This document shows positions 24,601-32,765 of a stretch of DNA of 64,000 nt, piece after piece (position 1 is the stretch's first letter; the number at the start of each line of letters is the position of its first letter). This DNA is from Pseudomonas sp. MYb327 (GTDB lineage Bacteria; Pseudomonadota; Gammaproteobacteria; Pseudomonadales; Pseudomonadaceae). The stretch is from positions 820,001 to 884,000 of the forward strand of contig NZ_CP159258.1 in assembly GCF_040438925.1 (NCBI RefSeq), read 5' to 3'. The position numbers and the translations under genes were made by a program. Below the pieces are notes generated by a model. The model was given only the letters and a program-made list of their open reading frames with translations. It ran no database searches and was not told where the DNA came from.

Positions 24601-26449
24601 CGACAGCGCCGGACGCCTGCTGGTCAAGACCTTGCCCGACGGCAGCCAGGTCGACTACCGCTACGACAGCCTCGGTCGTTTGGTCAGCGTCGACGACGGC
24701 CAGGACCATCCGCTGGAGTTCGAATACGACTTTCACGACCGCCTGATCAGCGAACATCAGGGCTGGGGCACGTTGCGCTACGGCTATGACGTCAGTGGTC
24801 AACTCCAGCACCTGCGCCTGCCGGACAACAGCCGCCTGCACTACCATCGCGCCGAGGGCGGGGCGCTGACCGCCATCGACCTCAACGGTTCGCGCCTGAC
24901 CACGCACAGCTTCGTCGGTGGTCGCGAACAAACCCGTCAACAAGGTTTGTTGCTGAGCGACTACGCCTACGACGAACAGGGCCGTTTGCAGGCCCACGCC
25001 GTCAGCCAAAACCAGCGTCCGCTGTATCGCCGCGACTATGCCTACGGCGCCAACGGCAACCTCCTGCAAATCAGCGACACCCGCCACGGCCAACGCCGCT
25101 ACCAGTACGACCCACTCGACCGCCTGACCGACGTGCGCCACGCCCGTGACCAGGACCCGGAGCACTTCAGCCACGACCCGGCCGGCAACCTGCTGATCCA
25201 CGACCGCCCCGGCCCCTGGCACCTCAAGGGCAACCGCCTGCGACGCCACGGCGACCGCCATTACGACTACGACGCCTACGGCAACTTGCTCCGCGAACGC
25301 CGCGGCCAACACGTCACCGAGTACCGCTACGACAGCCAGCACCGCCTCATCGGCATCAACCTGCCGGACGGTCGCGAAACGTCCTACCGCTACGACGCCT
25401 TCGGCCGACGCATCGACAAGACCGTCGACGGCCAAACCACCAGCTTCTTCTGGCAAGGCGACCAGCTCGTCGCCGAAAGCAGCCCGACGCACTACCGCAG
25501 CTACCTCTACGAACCCGGCAGCTTCCGCCCGCTGGCCCTGCTCGACGGCAAAGGCCCGAAAAAAGCCTGCCCGTTCTACTACCAACTCGACCACCTCGGC
25601 ACGCCGCAGGAACTCACCGACTACAGCGGCGAGATCGTCTGGTCAGCCAAATACACCGCCTACGGCAAGCTCAGCCACCTAAGCCATGGCGGCGGCGAAG
25701 AGTTAGAACAACCGCTGCGCTTTCAGGGCCAGTACTTCGATGCGGAAAGCGGCCTGCACTACAACCGGCATCGGTATTACCAACCGGACAGCGGACGTTA
25801 TCTGACGCCGGATCCGGTGAAGCTGGCCGGCGGACTCAACCCGTATCGCTACACGCCAAATCCGACGGGGTGGGTGGATCCGTTGGGGTTGAGCGGGAAT
25901 TGTCCGGGGGCGAATAAGCCGGGGTGTTCGGTACCGGATGGGGTTGATGGGGCTAAGGTTGATGAGGGGGACCCGACGCTGCCGAGAATGACTACCGCGC
26001 AGCGACGGGCGAGAATTGATGAGCTGGCGGAGGAGAATGCTTACCGGCGTTTGGACGAGATGGAGCGCGCCACTCCAGGGGGACATTTCTTAGAAAAACA
26101 TGGAGCGCAGACTTCTTTGCAATCCCAACTTGAGCGGGTACAGACGGGGAAAAACCCCACAACAGGAGAAATAGAAATTTATGAAAAAGGAAAGAAAAAA
26201 GGTGAGCCTGTCATACCCTCCGCAGCAACACACTTTCTTAGCCACCGCGATCAACTGAGCGCTATACAGCGCGTACAATTGATTTTTAAGCAGAGCGGTC
26301 TAGATGCCTCACGACAACCAATTGGAATGGGTAAAAAAGTAGGAGAAGGATTCAGGCGAAAAGACTTGAAATTTGGTGAGCAGACAAGGGCTGTGGTCAT
26401 ACTTGATAAAAATGGCCTTCCTATAACCGCATTTACGGATTTTGACTGA
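21677..26449 (+). CDS. Rhs polymorphic toxin with RNase A-like C-terminal candidate domain
   Basis: A 1590-aa Rhs protein, probably a type VI secretion effector. Residues 1-270 are soluble, 275-340 contain hydrophobic helices (LLIDILIAVVLTFATAGGGV), and DUF6531 begins about residue 390 (CTNGCPVSMVTGEELL). YD repeats (RYDYDEQ, YRYDSLGRL and others) run to about 1330. The core ends with GRYLTPDPVKLAGGLNPYRY and the cleavage motif VDPLGL near 1400. The last ~185 residues are unique and AT-richer: GGHFLEKHGAQTSL, SAATHFLSHRDQLSAIQRV, MGKKVGEGF and PITAFTDF, a pattern resembling bacterial RNase A-like CdiA tails. No PAAR domain is seen; no vgrG is in the window. Confidence 0.9.
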   Translation: MDHIARIEQELDSFPDTLTLYRQQLKHWFSQAADKVSRATDMPSLMDMERVIKLGSTRTIVSGSDDDFISTVAQCPQGGILQIESKFESVYDVPLGNIQVDVIALEGGDSTPVTLDENGKGEFKGEAGKFYRVHVQSEVTPKQIDELFQSYNGLAAELDKWLRNEWEGFKPQWSQSTSIAVGNGMLAGSWAAIEGVWDGINLLSDILKNPGEFVERLGSSADQLVELAKKSPEVMSKIQLLASDEAALCLLLRTASLWLEMLPPSLMAGETAKAISALVVELLIDILIAVVLTFATAGGGVAYLTMRLARRGAQLINAVTRLVGALFTIISTFIGYIDRYKKVAARGVAAGLKKGRMQLRWKGRNNTSLKKDEPHDDAPVQAKNPNGDSADCAALTCTNGCPVSMVTGEELLTLNDAVLDGVLPFEFTRLYRTSAVELDSGLGFGWSHSLAHRLELSGDTVTWVDHENRRTPFPLPSLTRPVIHNSLSRAAIYLGDQPEELIVALAGESARFFHFLDGRLSAISDAYGNRLTLQRDLSDRVLRLDNGAGRSLLLRYERQHLIAVDYQRFHLADEQVPAWRTEQTLVTYGYDARGRLIAATNAANESERYDYDEQHVILQRQLAGGASFYWEWERSGKAARCIRHWASFAQMDTRYSWDDTGGVRLKHADGSEEVYVHDQQARLVHRVEADGGERRKAYDAEGRLIAEQDPLGAVTEYRYDEVGRLIALIPPEDEPTSYEYRNGFLHARYRGQAKWTYRRNAQGDVTWLIDPDGQSTYHDYDAQGRLRAIRYPDHSQHLLKWNSLGQLLEETLPDGGRRQFAYDALGRRTTAQDEFGDVTHYQWDAVGRLLQTTLPNGASRCFSYNAYGRITAERDELDRVTRYEYADDLHLVSRRINPDGSELKYRYEHAQLLLTEIENEAGDTYHLDYTPGGLIRQETGFDGRRTAYAYDLNGQLLDKTEFGDDGSQLVTGYQRDSAGRLLVKTLPDGSQVDYRYDSLGRLVSVDDGQDHPLEFEYDFHDRLISEHQGWGTLRYGYDVSGQLQHLRLPDNSRLHYHRAEGGALTAIDLNGSRLTTHSFVGGREQTRQQGLLLSDYAYDEQGRLQAHAVSQNQRPLYRRDYAYGANGNLLQISDTRHGQRRYQYDPLDRLTDVRHARDQDPEHFSHDPAGNLLIHDRPGPWHLKGNRLRRHGDRHYDYDAYGNLLRERRGQHVTEYRYDSQHRLIGINLPDGRETSYRYDAFGRRIDKTVDGQTTSFFWQGDQLVAESSPTHYRSYLYEPGSFRPLALLDGKGPKKACPFYYQLDHLGTPQELTDYSGEIVWSAKYTAYGKLSHLSHGGGEELEQPLRFQGQYFDAESGLHYNRHRYYQPDSGRYLTPDPVKLAGGLNPYRYTPNPTGWVDPLGLSGNCPGANKPGCSVPDGVDGAKVDEGDPTLPRMTTAQRRARIDELAEENAYRRLDEMERATPGGHFLEKHGAQTSLQSQLERVQTGKNPTTGEIEIYEKGKKKGEPVIPSAATHFLSHRDQLSAIQRVQLIFKQSGLDASRQPIGMGKKVGEGFRRKDLKFGEQTRAVVILDKNGLPITAFTDFD

Positions 26450-26811
26450 TGAAAGATTCCTACACGCTTTGGAGTATTCGTGGTTTGCTTTTTGTTTTTG
26501 ATATAGAGAATGCTCGCGACTTAAATAGGGAAGAAGTTATAGTTTCAAAAAATGTAAATGACGCAGAAGAACTTTCTGAGTTATTTGACATTTTGATACG
26601 TCCTGAATTTTTTATTTACACTGAAATGGAACGGCAGCGTTTAATTGATACGCTGGTTTACTTTTTGGATCGCAGAGATACTTTTGATGAGATTTTTACT
26701 AAAATGGATACGTATTTCGAAGATGAGGTCTCAGATCGCCGCCAATTTATGATTGTGCTACTCGGTCGATTAAAGTCTTATCAATCTGAAGATGTAAATG
26801 GAGTGAATTAA
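26449..26811 (+). CDS. Candidate immunity protein for the Rhs toxin (120 aa)
   Basis: The ATG overlaps the Rhs stop (TGATG), and the next gene overlaps this stop (TAATG), so the three form a cassette. The gene is visibly AT-rich compared with its surroundings, as is usual for exchangeable toxin/immunity tails. The product is acidic (DIENARDLNREEV, DDTF/DEIF-like segments, YFEDEVSDRR), helical and without signal peptide, fitting a cytosolic inhibitor that neutralises the toxin's basic C-terminus. I recognise no named Imm family; the assignment rests on position and composition. Confidence 0.72.
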   Translation: MKDSYTLWSIRGLLFVFDIENARDLNREEVIVSKNVNDAEELSELFDILIRPEFFIYTEMERQRLIDTLVYFLDRRDTFDEIFTKMDTYFEDEVSDRRQFMIVLLGRLKSYQSEDVNGVN

Positions 26812-27168
26812 TGCCGGAAACTATTGATGAAAGGTGGTCTTTTGATGATTTCAGACGGTGGACGCGATGGAAATCAGACGCTGAGTTATTTTATGACGAT
26901 TACGCTGAGGCTCCAGATTCCGTTGATTTGAACATTTTAGGTGGGTGCGGTGATGCAGGGATTTTAGAACTGATTTCAGATAGGGATGTAGAGAATGGAC
27001 TTATTTTGCGGAGTTACTTGCTCTTGGTTTTTGTAATATTTTCGGACTGGAGGCGATTTGCCATTTCACTTCTCCCGATTTCTAGGGGTTATATCTTTTG
27101 AAGAATACAGGAAGGAAATTGTCGAGGAGACGGAGCGTGTTTATAAAAAAATGTTTGGTCATAGATAG
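26811..27168 (+). pseudogene. Frameshifted second small gene of the Rhs cassette (decayed immunity-like)
   Basis: The ATG at 26811 overlaps the previous stop. The start is convincing (MPETIDERWSFDDFRRWTRW, LNILGGCGDAGILELISDRD), but the frame then degenerates and stops at 27101. Sequence beyond continues in another frame as GVISFEEYRKEIVEETERVY and ends at the TAG at 27166-27168. Restoring one T in the T5 run near 27030 and one base near 27090 would give a continuous reading with FCNIFGLEAICHFTSPDF between the two parts. An intact 119-aa protein seems to have been broken by one or two indels. A sequencing error is possible. Confidence 0.65.
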
Positions 27169-27594
27169 TATGAAATATGTTGCCGATCCAGCTATTCAAT
27201 GGCTATAAGCAAATTATGGATTTTAGGCATGATCGAGTATCTTGTGTGAGCGAGCTTTACCTCAGTTGTTGGAAAAGTACAGATTTAAGTTTGTTTCATG
27301 CAGAGATTAAATAGTAAATATGTCCTCTCACGAAAATCGTGATTTTTTCAGAATGTCTTGATAACTTTTATTTGATTTCTCTATCTTCATGACTGGTGTT
27401 TCGCTTGCTCCATCAATACACAGAATAAGCAGTGCAGGCTCTAAGAGCCGTTGAAACAGGAAGAGACGTTGATCTGATTTGCGGCTGGACGCTGGTTCGC
27501 AAGTGGACCCGGATCGTTATCTCTAATGGAAAATCAGTACCTAGTACGACGAAAGTGCATTTACATGCCTTACTACAGCGCGGCTCGCATTTGA
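27169..27594. other. AT-rich stretch after the Rhs cassette, no gene recognised
   Basis: Low-GC sequence with only short open frames, for example a 33-codon frame near 27217 without a ribosome-binding site. It carries one terminator (27328-27348). Toward 27420-27594 composition returns to the host average. I interpret it as the right boundary of the acquired toxin tail; no repeats or integrase are visible. Confidence 0.45.
27328..27348 (+). terminator. Terminator of the Rhs/immunity cassette
   Basis: TCACGA, loop AAA, TCGTGA, then six T (27343-27348). Confidence 0.8.
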
Positions 27595-29385
27595 TCACCG
27601 CTGCCCCAACATCCACGCACCCTCCGGCTCCGGCACCGTCAAACTATCAATCAAATACACGCTGTACCCCTGCACATTCTTCGCGTGATGTTTAGCCTGC
27701 GAAGCCATTTCCGCCAACTGACTGGCATCAAGTTGTCCACAAACTTGTGGATGCAAATGCACTACACCAATGGAAAGTGACAACAACGGAAACTCCTGCC
27801 GCACACCCTGGCGATTCGGGGCGATGAAGCAGCCGGCTTCGAGGTGTTCGGTGCGGTAGAAGCGGCGGCATTGGCTCTGGAAGTCGTCTAGGAGTTGGTT
27901 CAGGCGTTTGCGCCAGTCTTCCGGGCCGATTACGAGCAGGAAGTCGTCGCCGCCGATATGGCCGACGAAGTCGCGGGACGGGTCGACGCGGTCGTTCAGA
28001 CATTGCGCCAGGCACAGTAGGACTTCGTCTCCGCGGCCGTAGCCGTAGATGTCGTTGAAGGGTTTGAAGCTGTCGATGTCGACGTAGCAGATCACCGATT
28101 CTCGTTGCTGCTGTAGCAACCGTGTCAGGCATTGCTGGATCGGTACGTTTCCCGGTAGCAGGGTCAGCGGGTTGGCATAGCGGGCTTGCTGGATCTTCAA
28201 CTCGGTAATCAGCTTCAGCACATCGATCACCCGGCCCAAGCCCAGGTAGCTGCCGTTGAGGGTGATAATGAAGTCTTCTTCGATGCGTTGCCGGGCGCGG
28301 CTGGTAATCAGGCGGCTGACCTGTTGCAGGGACTGGCTCATCTCAACGGCCAGGAAATCATCGTTCATCAGGCGGCTGATGGGTTTGCGGGCGAACAGGT
28401 CGGTGGCAAACGGCTTGAGCAGGACATCGGAGAGTGAATGCCGATGAACGATGCCGCACGGCTGGCCATGCTCATCCAGCACCGCCAGTGAGTTAAGGTT
28501 GGCCTGGCGGCGGAAGGCTTCGAGCACCGTGGCGGTCGGGGTGTGGCGGCCCACAGCGGGTTGGTCGTTGAGCAATGCGCTGAGGTCGCTGCCTTCGTCG
28601 TTCAGCGCCACCGCGGCGCTGTCGTGCCGTGGCATCAGGGTGCGAGCGTCGCGGGGCGGATGCTCTTGTGGCCGACAAAGCAAATAGCCCTGTACCAGAT
28701 CCACTCCCATCTCGGTCAACACGGCGAGCTCTTCTGGCAGTTCGATGCCTTCGGCGATCACTTGCGCCCGGGATGCTTTGGCAATTTGCAGAATTGAGCC
28801 GACGAATTCGCGCTTCAGGGCATCCTGATGAATACCGTCGATAAAGTGCCGGTCGATCTTTACATAGTCCGGCCGCAGTTCGGACCACAGACGCAAACTC
28901 GAATAGCCTGCACCCAAGTCATCCAAGGCAATGGAAAAACCCATCGCCCGATAGTGATGCAGGGCGGTTTGCAGCAGTTCAAAGTCGTCGGTCGGAGTCT
29001 GTTCAGTGAGTTCGATAACAACCTGGCTCGGAGGAATGCCGAAGTCCTGCAGCAGCTGTAGAGTACGACCGGGTTGATGTGCAGCTTCGAGCAGGGATTC
29101 CGGCGAGACGTTGAGGAACAGCTTGCCGGGCAATTGTTGTTCGTTGAAACGTCGGCAAGCGTTCTGCCGGCAGGCGATTTCCAGTTCGCTCAAGCGGCCA
29201 GCCTGGAGGGCAACGGCGAACAGGGCGACAGGGGAGTGCAGCGGGCTGTTTGAGGGGCCGCGGCTGAGGGCTTCGTAGCCGAGAATCCGTCGTTCAGAGA
29301 GGCGAATGATCGGTTGGAACAGGCTGTGTAAACCGCTTTGAGTCAGGATTGAACTCAAGGCACTCAGCTGCTCGGTTGTGGTCAT
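27595..29385 (-). CDS. EAL-CBS-GGDEF cyclic-di-GMP signalling protein
   Basis: A 596-aa soluble c-di-GMP protein. An EAL phosphodiesterase domain comes first (about 1-250): YEALSR, VIELTE, IALDDLGAGYSSL, YVKIDR and VIAEGIE retain the catalytic motifs. Two CBS repeats follow (about 270-390; SLAVLDEHGQPCGIVHRHSL). A GGDEF domain ends the protein (about 420-596) with IGGDDFLLV as the active-site motif, so cyclase activity is possible. No membrane segments are seen, so CBS-bound nucleotides may be the input. A terminator-like hairpin ends 17 bases before the ATG, leaving no room for an ordinary promoter between. Confidence 0.92.
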   Translation of the reverse strand: MTTTEQLSALSSILTQSGLHSLFQPIIRLSERRILGYEALSRGPSNSPLHSPVALFAVALQAGRLSELEIACRQNACRRFNEQQLPGKLFLNVSPESLLEAAHQPGRTLQLLQDFGIPPSQVVIELTEQTPTDDFELLQTALHHYRAMGFSIALDDLGAGYSSLRLWSELRPDYVKIDRHFIDGIHQDALKREFVGSILQIAKASRAQVIAEGIELPEELAVLTEMGVDLVQGYLLCRPQEHPPRDARTLMPRHDSAAVALNDEGSDLSALLNDQPAVGRHTPTATVLEAFRRQANLNSLAVLDEHGQPCGIVHRHSLSDVLLKPFATDLFARKPISRLMNDDFLAVEMSQSLQQVSRLITSRARQRIEEDFIITLNGSYLGLGRVIDVLKLITELKIQQARYANPLTLLPGNVPIQQCLTRLLQQQRESVICYVDIDSFKPFNDIYGYGRGDEVLLCLAQCLNDRVDPSRDFVGHIGGDDFLLVIGPEDWRKRLNQLLDDFQSQCRRFYRTEHLEAGCFIAPNRQGVRQEFPLLSLSIGVVHLHPQVCGQLDASQLAEMASQAKHHAKNVQGYSVYLIDSLTVPEPEGAWMLGQR

Positions 29386-29401
29386 GGCGATCTCTGGCGA
29401 T

Positions 29402-29434
29402 AAAAAAAGGACTGGGAGCCTAAGCTCCCAGCCC
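29402..29434 (-). terminator. Terminator-like hairpin between prc and the EAL-GGDEF gene
   Basis: On the minus strand CTGGGAGC (29431-29424), loop TTAG, GCTCCCAG (29419-29412) is followed by a seven-T tract (29408-29402). It should end prc transcripts, yet sits just upstream of the next gene's start; attenuation is possible. Confidence 0.85.
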
Positions 29435-29517
29435 TCTATTTCACGACAGAATGATGACCATATGATGACGCTCCGGGGAGCGTCAGCATTAAATCGCCAT
29501 CACTTGCCAGTAAAAGC

Positions 29518-31599
29518 TCAGTGCTTGGCCACTGCGGTGTTGAGTTTCAGGTAGTCCAACAGAATGCGCCCAGTCTCGCTCAGGTAGGCGTCGTCTTCCG
29601 GTTTGGTCTTGTCTGGCTCGGCCGCAATGGCGTCTTCGTCTTCTTTCTTCAGCTCTTTGAGCGGCTCTTCGCCCTTGGCCTTGCGACGGATATTTTCCAT
29701 CGCCAGTTGCTTGGCTTCGATGTCGGCGTGTTGAGCGCGACGTTCGGCTTCATTGAGACTGACGGTTTTTTCATTCATCAACTTCTGCGCCAACGCCAGT
29801 TTGTCGCGGATGAACACGAACTCCGCATCCTTCGCTGTACGCACGTCATGCTCGGACTTGAGCTGAGTGATGTACGGCTTGAACGGGTCGACTGCAGGCT
29901 TGATCGCCGCCTTGATGGTGTCCCACGGCATGGCTTCCGGCAGGGCGCTTTCGCCGATTTCCTTGGTGTCGATGATCGACGGGTAATCGATGTCCGGCAG
30001 TACACCCTGATGCTGGGTGCTCTGACCGGAAACCCGGTAGAACTTGGCCAGGGTCAGTTTCAGCTCGCCATGGTTCAGCGGCTGAATGGTCTGCACGGTG
30101 CCTTTGCCGAAGGTCTGGCCACCGATGATCAGAGCGCGGTGGTAGTCCTGCATGGCGCCGGCGAAAATCTCCGAAGCCGAGGCGGACAAGCGGTTGACCA
30201 GCAACGCCATCGGGCCTTTGTAGAACGCGCCCGGGTTCTCATCTTCCAGGACATCGACGCGGCCATCGGCGTTACGCACGAGAACGGTCGGCCCTTTGTC
30301 GATGAACAGGCTGGTCAGCTCGGTGGCTTCCTGCAAGGAGCCGCCGCCATTGTTGCGCAGGTCGATGACAACGCCATCGACTTTGTCTTTCTGCAACTCG
30401 GTCAGCAGTTTCTTGACGTCTCGGGTGGTGCTCTTGTAATCCGGGTCGCCCGCACGAAAGGCCTTGAAGTCCAGGTAGAACGCCGGGATCTCAATGACGC
30501 CGAGTTTGTAGTCCTTGCCGTCCTGTTTCAGGTTCAGTACAGATTTTTTCACCGCCTGGTCTTCCAGCTTCACCGCTTCTCGGGTGATTGGCACGATCTT
30601 GCTGGTCTGGTCGTTCGGCGCATTGCTGGCCGGGATCACTTCCAGGCGCACCACGGTGCCTTTCGGGCCGCGGATCAGCTTGACCACTTCGTCCAGGCGC
30701 CAGCCGACCACGTCGACCATTTCCTTGTTGCCTTGGGCCACGCCGATGATCTTGTCGGCCGGTGCTACCAGCTTGGTCTTGTCGGCAGGGCCTGCCGGTA
30801 CCAGACGCACAACTTTCACCTGGTCGTTGTCGCTCTGCAACACGGCGCCGATGCCCTCGAGGGACAGGCTCATGTTGATGTCGAAGTTTTCCGCGTTATC
30901 CGGCGACAGATAGTTGGTGTGCGGGTCGTAGGACATGGCGAAGGTGTTGATGTACGCCTGGAAGATGTCTTCTGCGCGGGTCTGGTCCAGACGCGCCAAC
31001 TGGTTCTTGTAGCGCTTGGTCAGGGTTTCCTGGATCTGCTTGGAATCCTTGCCGGCGATCTTCTGGCGCAGGACCTCGTCCTTGACACGCTTGCGCCACA
31101 GGTCGTCGAGTTCTGCGTTGGACTTAAGCCACGGAGCGTCCTTACGATCGATCAGCAGGGTTTCTTTGGTATTGAAATCGATCTTGTCGACGCCTTTGTT
31201 CAACTCGGCAAGAGCGAAGTCCAGACGCGCCTTGACGCGGTCCAGGTAGCGCTTGTAGATGGTGAACCCGGCATTGAGGTCGCCGCTTTTGAGGAAGTCG
31301 TCGAACTGGGTCTTCCACTTGTCGAATTCGGCGATGTCGCTGGCCATGAAGTAGCTGCGCGACGGATCCAGCAGCTTGAGGTAGCTGTCGTAGATGATCA
31401 CCGAGCGCGCATCGTCGAGCGGCGGCTTGCTGTAGTGGTGGCGCTTGAGCAACTCAACGACGTTCAGACTGGCGATGACTTCGTCACGATCGGGTTGGAG
31501 CTTGTCCCAGCTATTGGCTGCGAAAGAACTGCTCGACATCGGCAACAGGCCGATACCGATGATTAGGGCGAGGGCGGTGCTGGGGAACAAACGCTTCAT
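29518..31599 (-). CDS. prc: Carboxy-terminal processing protease Prc/Tsp (AlgO-like)
   Basis: A 693-aa periplasmic S41 serine protease that degrades proteins by their C-termini; its P. aeruginosa counterpart AlgO acts in the MucA/alginate cascade. I start at the ATG at 31599, which begins a signal peptide (MKRLFPSTALALIIGIGLLP...SFAA); in-frame starts at 31632 and 31665 lack this advantage, though none has a strong Shine-Dalgarno. A PDZ domain lies near 235-330 (LSLEGIGAVLQSDNDQVKVV), and the Ser/Lys dyad is in RLSASASEIFAGAMQDY (about 473) and GGQTFGKGTVQTIQPL. The helical C-terminal domain is rich in Lys/Glu. Confidence 0.94.
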   Translation of the reverse strand: MKRLFPSTALALIIGIGLLPMSSSSFAANSWDKLQPDRDEVIASLNVVELLKRHHYSKPPLDDARSVIIYDSYLKLLDPSRSYFMASDIAEFDKWKTQFDDFLKSGDLNAGFTIYKRYLDRVKARLDFALAELNKGVDKIDFNTKETLLIDRKDAPWLKSNAELDDLWRKRVKDEVLRQKIAGKDSKQIQETLTKRYKNQLARLDQTRAEDIFQAYINTFAMSYDPHTNYLSPDNAENFDINMSLSLEGIGAVLQSDNDQVKVVRLVPAGPADKTKLVAPADKIIGVAQGNKEMVDVVGWRLDEVVKLIRGPKGTVVRLEVIPASNAPNDQTSKIVPITREAVKLEDQAVKKSVLNLKQDGKDYKLGVIEIPAFYLDFKAFRAGDPDYKSTTRDVKKLLTELQKDKVDGVVIDLRNNGGGSLQEATELTSLFIDKGPTVLVRNADGRVDVLEDENPGAFYKGPMALLVNRLSASASEIFAGAMQDYHRALIIGGQTFGKGTVQTIQPLNHGELKLTLAKFYRVSGQSTQHQGVLPDIDYPSIIDTKEIGESALPEAMPWDTIKAAIKPAVDPFKPYITQLKSEHDVRTAKDAEFVFIRDKLALAQKLMNEKTVSLNEAERRAQHADIEAKQLAMENIRRKAKGEEPLKELKKEDEDAIAAEPDKTKPEDDAYLSETGRILLDYLKLNTAVAKH

Positions 31600-31737
31600 G
31601 TTGATTCGACGCGGGGACAATTGATAACGCATATTAGGCCGTCTTTGAAGTCGCCGGTTCCACAAGGGCCGGTCGCATAATGCAAAAAGCCCGGCGCTAT
31701 AGCTTCGGGCTCAGTCCAGACTCACTATGGAGGCACT

Positions 31738-32700
31738 GTGAAAGCATTGCAAGGCGTTGACGGTCAAGTGGAGTGGGTTGAAGAGCCCAGTCCTACATGT
31801 GATGTAGGGCAAGTTCGCATTCGTGTGGCGGCAGCGGGTCTCAATCGCGCCGATTTGTTACAGAAGGCAGGCCTATATCCGCCACCGCCGGGGGCCAGTC
31901 AGGTGCTGGGTCTTGAGTGTTCCGGGGTGATCAGCGAGGTCGGCGCGGGTTCGTCCTGGCAGGTGGGTGATCGGGTTTGCGCCTTACTGGCCGGGGGCGG
32001 GATGGCTGAAGAGGTGGTTGTCGACGGACGGCACGTGCTACCGGTTCCCGACGAAATGTCGTTGGCAGAAGCGGCAGCCTTGCCGGAAGTGTACGCAACC
32101 GTCTGGTTGAACTTGTTTCAACTTGCGGCGCTTAAACCGGGTGAGAAAGTTCTGCTGCACGCCGGAGCAAGTGGGATCGGTTCAGCTGCCATTCAGCTGT
32201 GCAAGGCGTTTGGCAACCCGTGCTGGGTCAGCGTCGGATCCGCCGAACGGTTGGCCTATTGCGAAAAGCTCGGCGCCCAGGGTGGTGTGGTGCGTACTGA
32301 CGACCTGGATAGCCTGCGCGACCTTGGGCCGTTCGACGTCATCCTCGACCCGGTGGGCGGCAATTACGCGACGTTGAACCTGAAGCTGCTGGCCGGCGAT
32401 GGCCGTTGGGTGCTGATCGGCCTGATGGGCGGCCGCGAGGCCAAGCTGGATCTGGCGCAAGTACTGGCCAAGCGTGTGCAGCTGCTGGGTTCGACCCTGC
32501 GTAGTCGTGACGATCAGTTCAAGGCAGATCTCTTCAGCGACTTGAGCCAGCATGTCTGGCCATTGTTTGCCGAAGGACGCTTGAGTCCGCAGTTGGCCAA
32601 GACCTTTCCGATCAAGGATGCCGAGGCGGCGTTTGCGGAGTTGGCGAGCAACACAGTGGCGGGGAAGTTGGTGTTGGTGATTGACGAAAGCCTCCTCTGA
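31738..32700 (+). CDS. NAD(P)H-quinone oxidoreductase, PIG3/zeta-crystallin type
   Basis: A 320-aa medium-chain dehydrogenase lacking structural zinc. The GTG at 31738 has GGAGG seven bases upstream. The N-terminal catalytic domain shows AAGLNRADLLQKAGLYPPPPGAS, typical of the PIG3 branch, and the Rossmann domain shows LLHAGASGIGSAAIQLCKAFGNP near residue 140 for NADPH binding. The protein ends with a compact helix-strand unit (AFAELASNTVAGKLVLVIDE). It is divergent from prc. One-electron or two-electron quinone reduction is expected; physiological substrate unknown. Confidence 0.92.
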   Translation: MKALQGVDGQVEWVEEPSPTCDVGQVRIRVAAAGLNRADLLQKAGLYPPPPGASQVLGLECSGVISEVGAGSSWQVGDRVCALLAGGGMAEEVVVDGRHVLPVPDEMSLAEAAALPEVYATVWLNLFQLAALKPGEKVLLHAGASGIGSAAIQLCKAFGNPCWVSVGSAERLAYCEKLGAQGGVVRTDDLDSLRDLGPFDVILDPVGGNYATLNLKLLAGDGRWVLIGLMGGREAKLDLAQVLAKRVQLLGSTLRSRDDQFKADLFSDLSQHVWPLFAEGRLSPQLAKTFPIKDAEAAFAELASNTVAGKLVLVIDESLL

Positions 32701-32722
32701 CACCACCGAACCTGTGATTCCC

Positions 32723-32757
32723 TTTGTGGCGAGGGAGTTTGCTCCCTCACCACAGGG
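32723..32757. repeat. REP-like inverted repeat
   Basis: TTTGTGGCGAGGGAG and CTCCCTCACCACAGG form a hairpin between the convergent oxidoreductase and HAD genes; same class as at 6338. Confidence 0.65.
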
Positions 32758-32765
32758 GATCCGGG

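Noticed and set aside
22424..25594. 1056-codon minus-strand frame across the Rhs gene
   Set aside because: Repeat-rich, GC-rich Rhs DNA leaves the antisense frame open; its Val/Ala/Gly-rich translation has no domain.
27432..27695. 87-codon plus-strand frame near the Rhs boundary
   Set aside because: It runs into the end of the EAL-GGDEF gene on the other strand, and has no start signal or recognisable sequence.
29521..31566. 681-codon plus-strand frame opposite prc
   Set aside because: Antisense shadow of the protease gene with unlikely composition.
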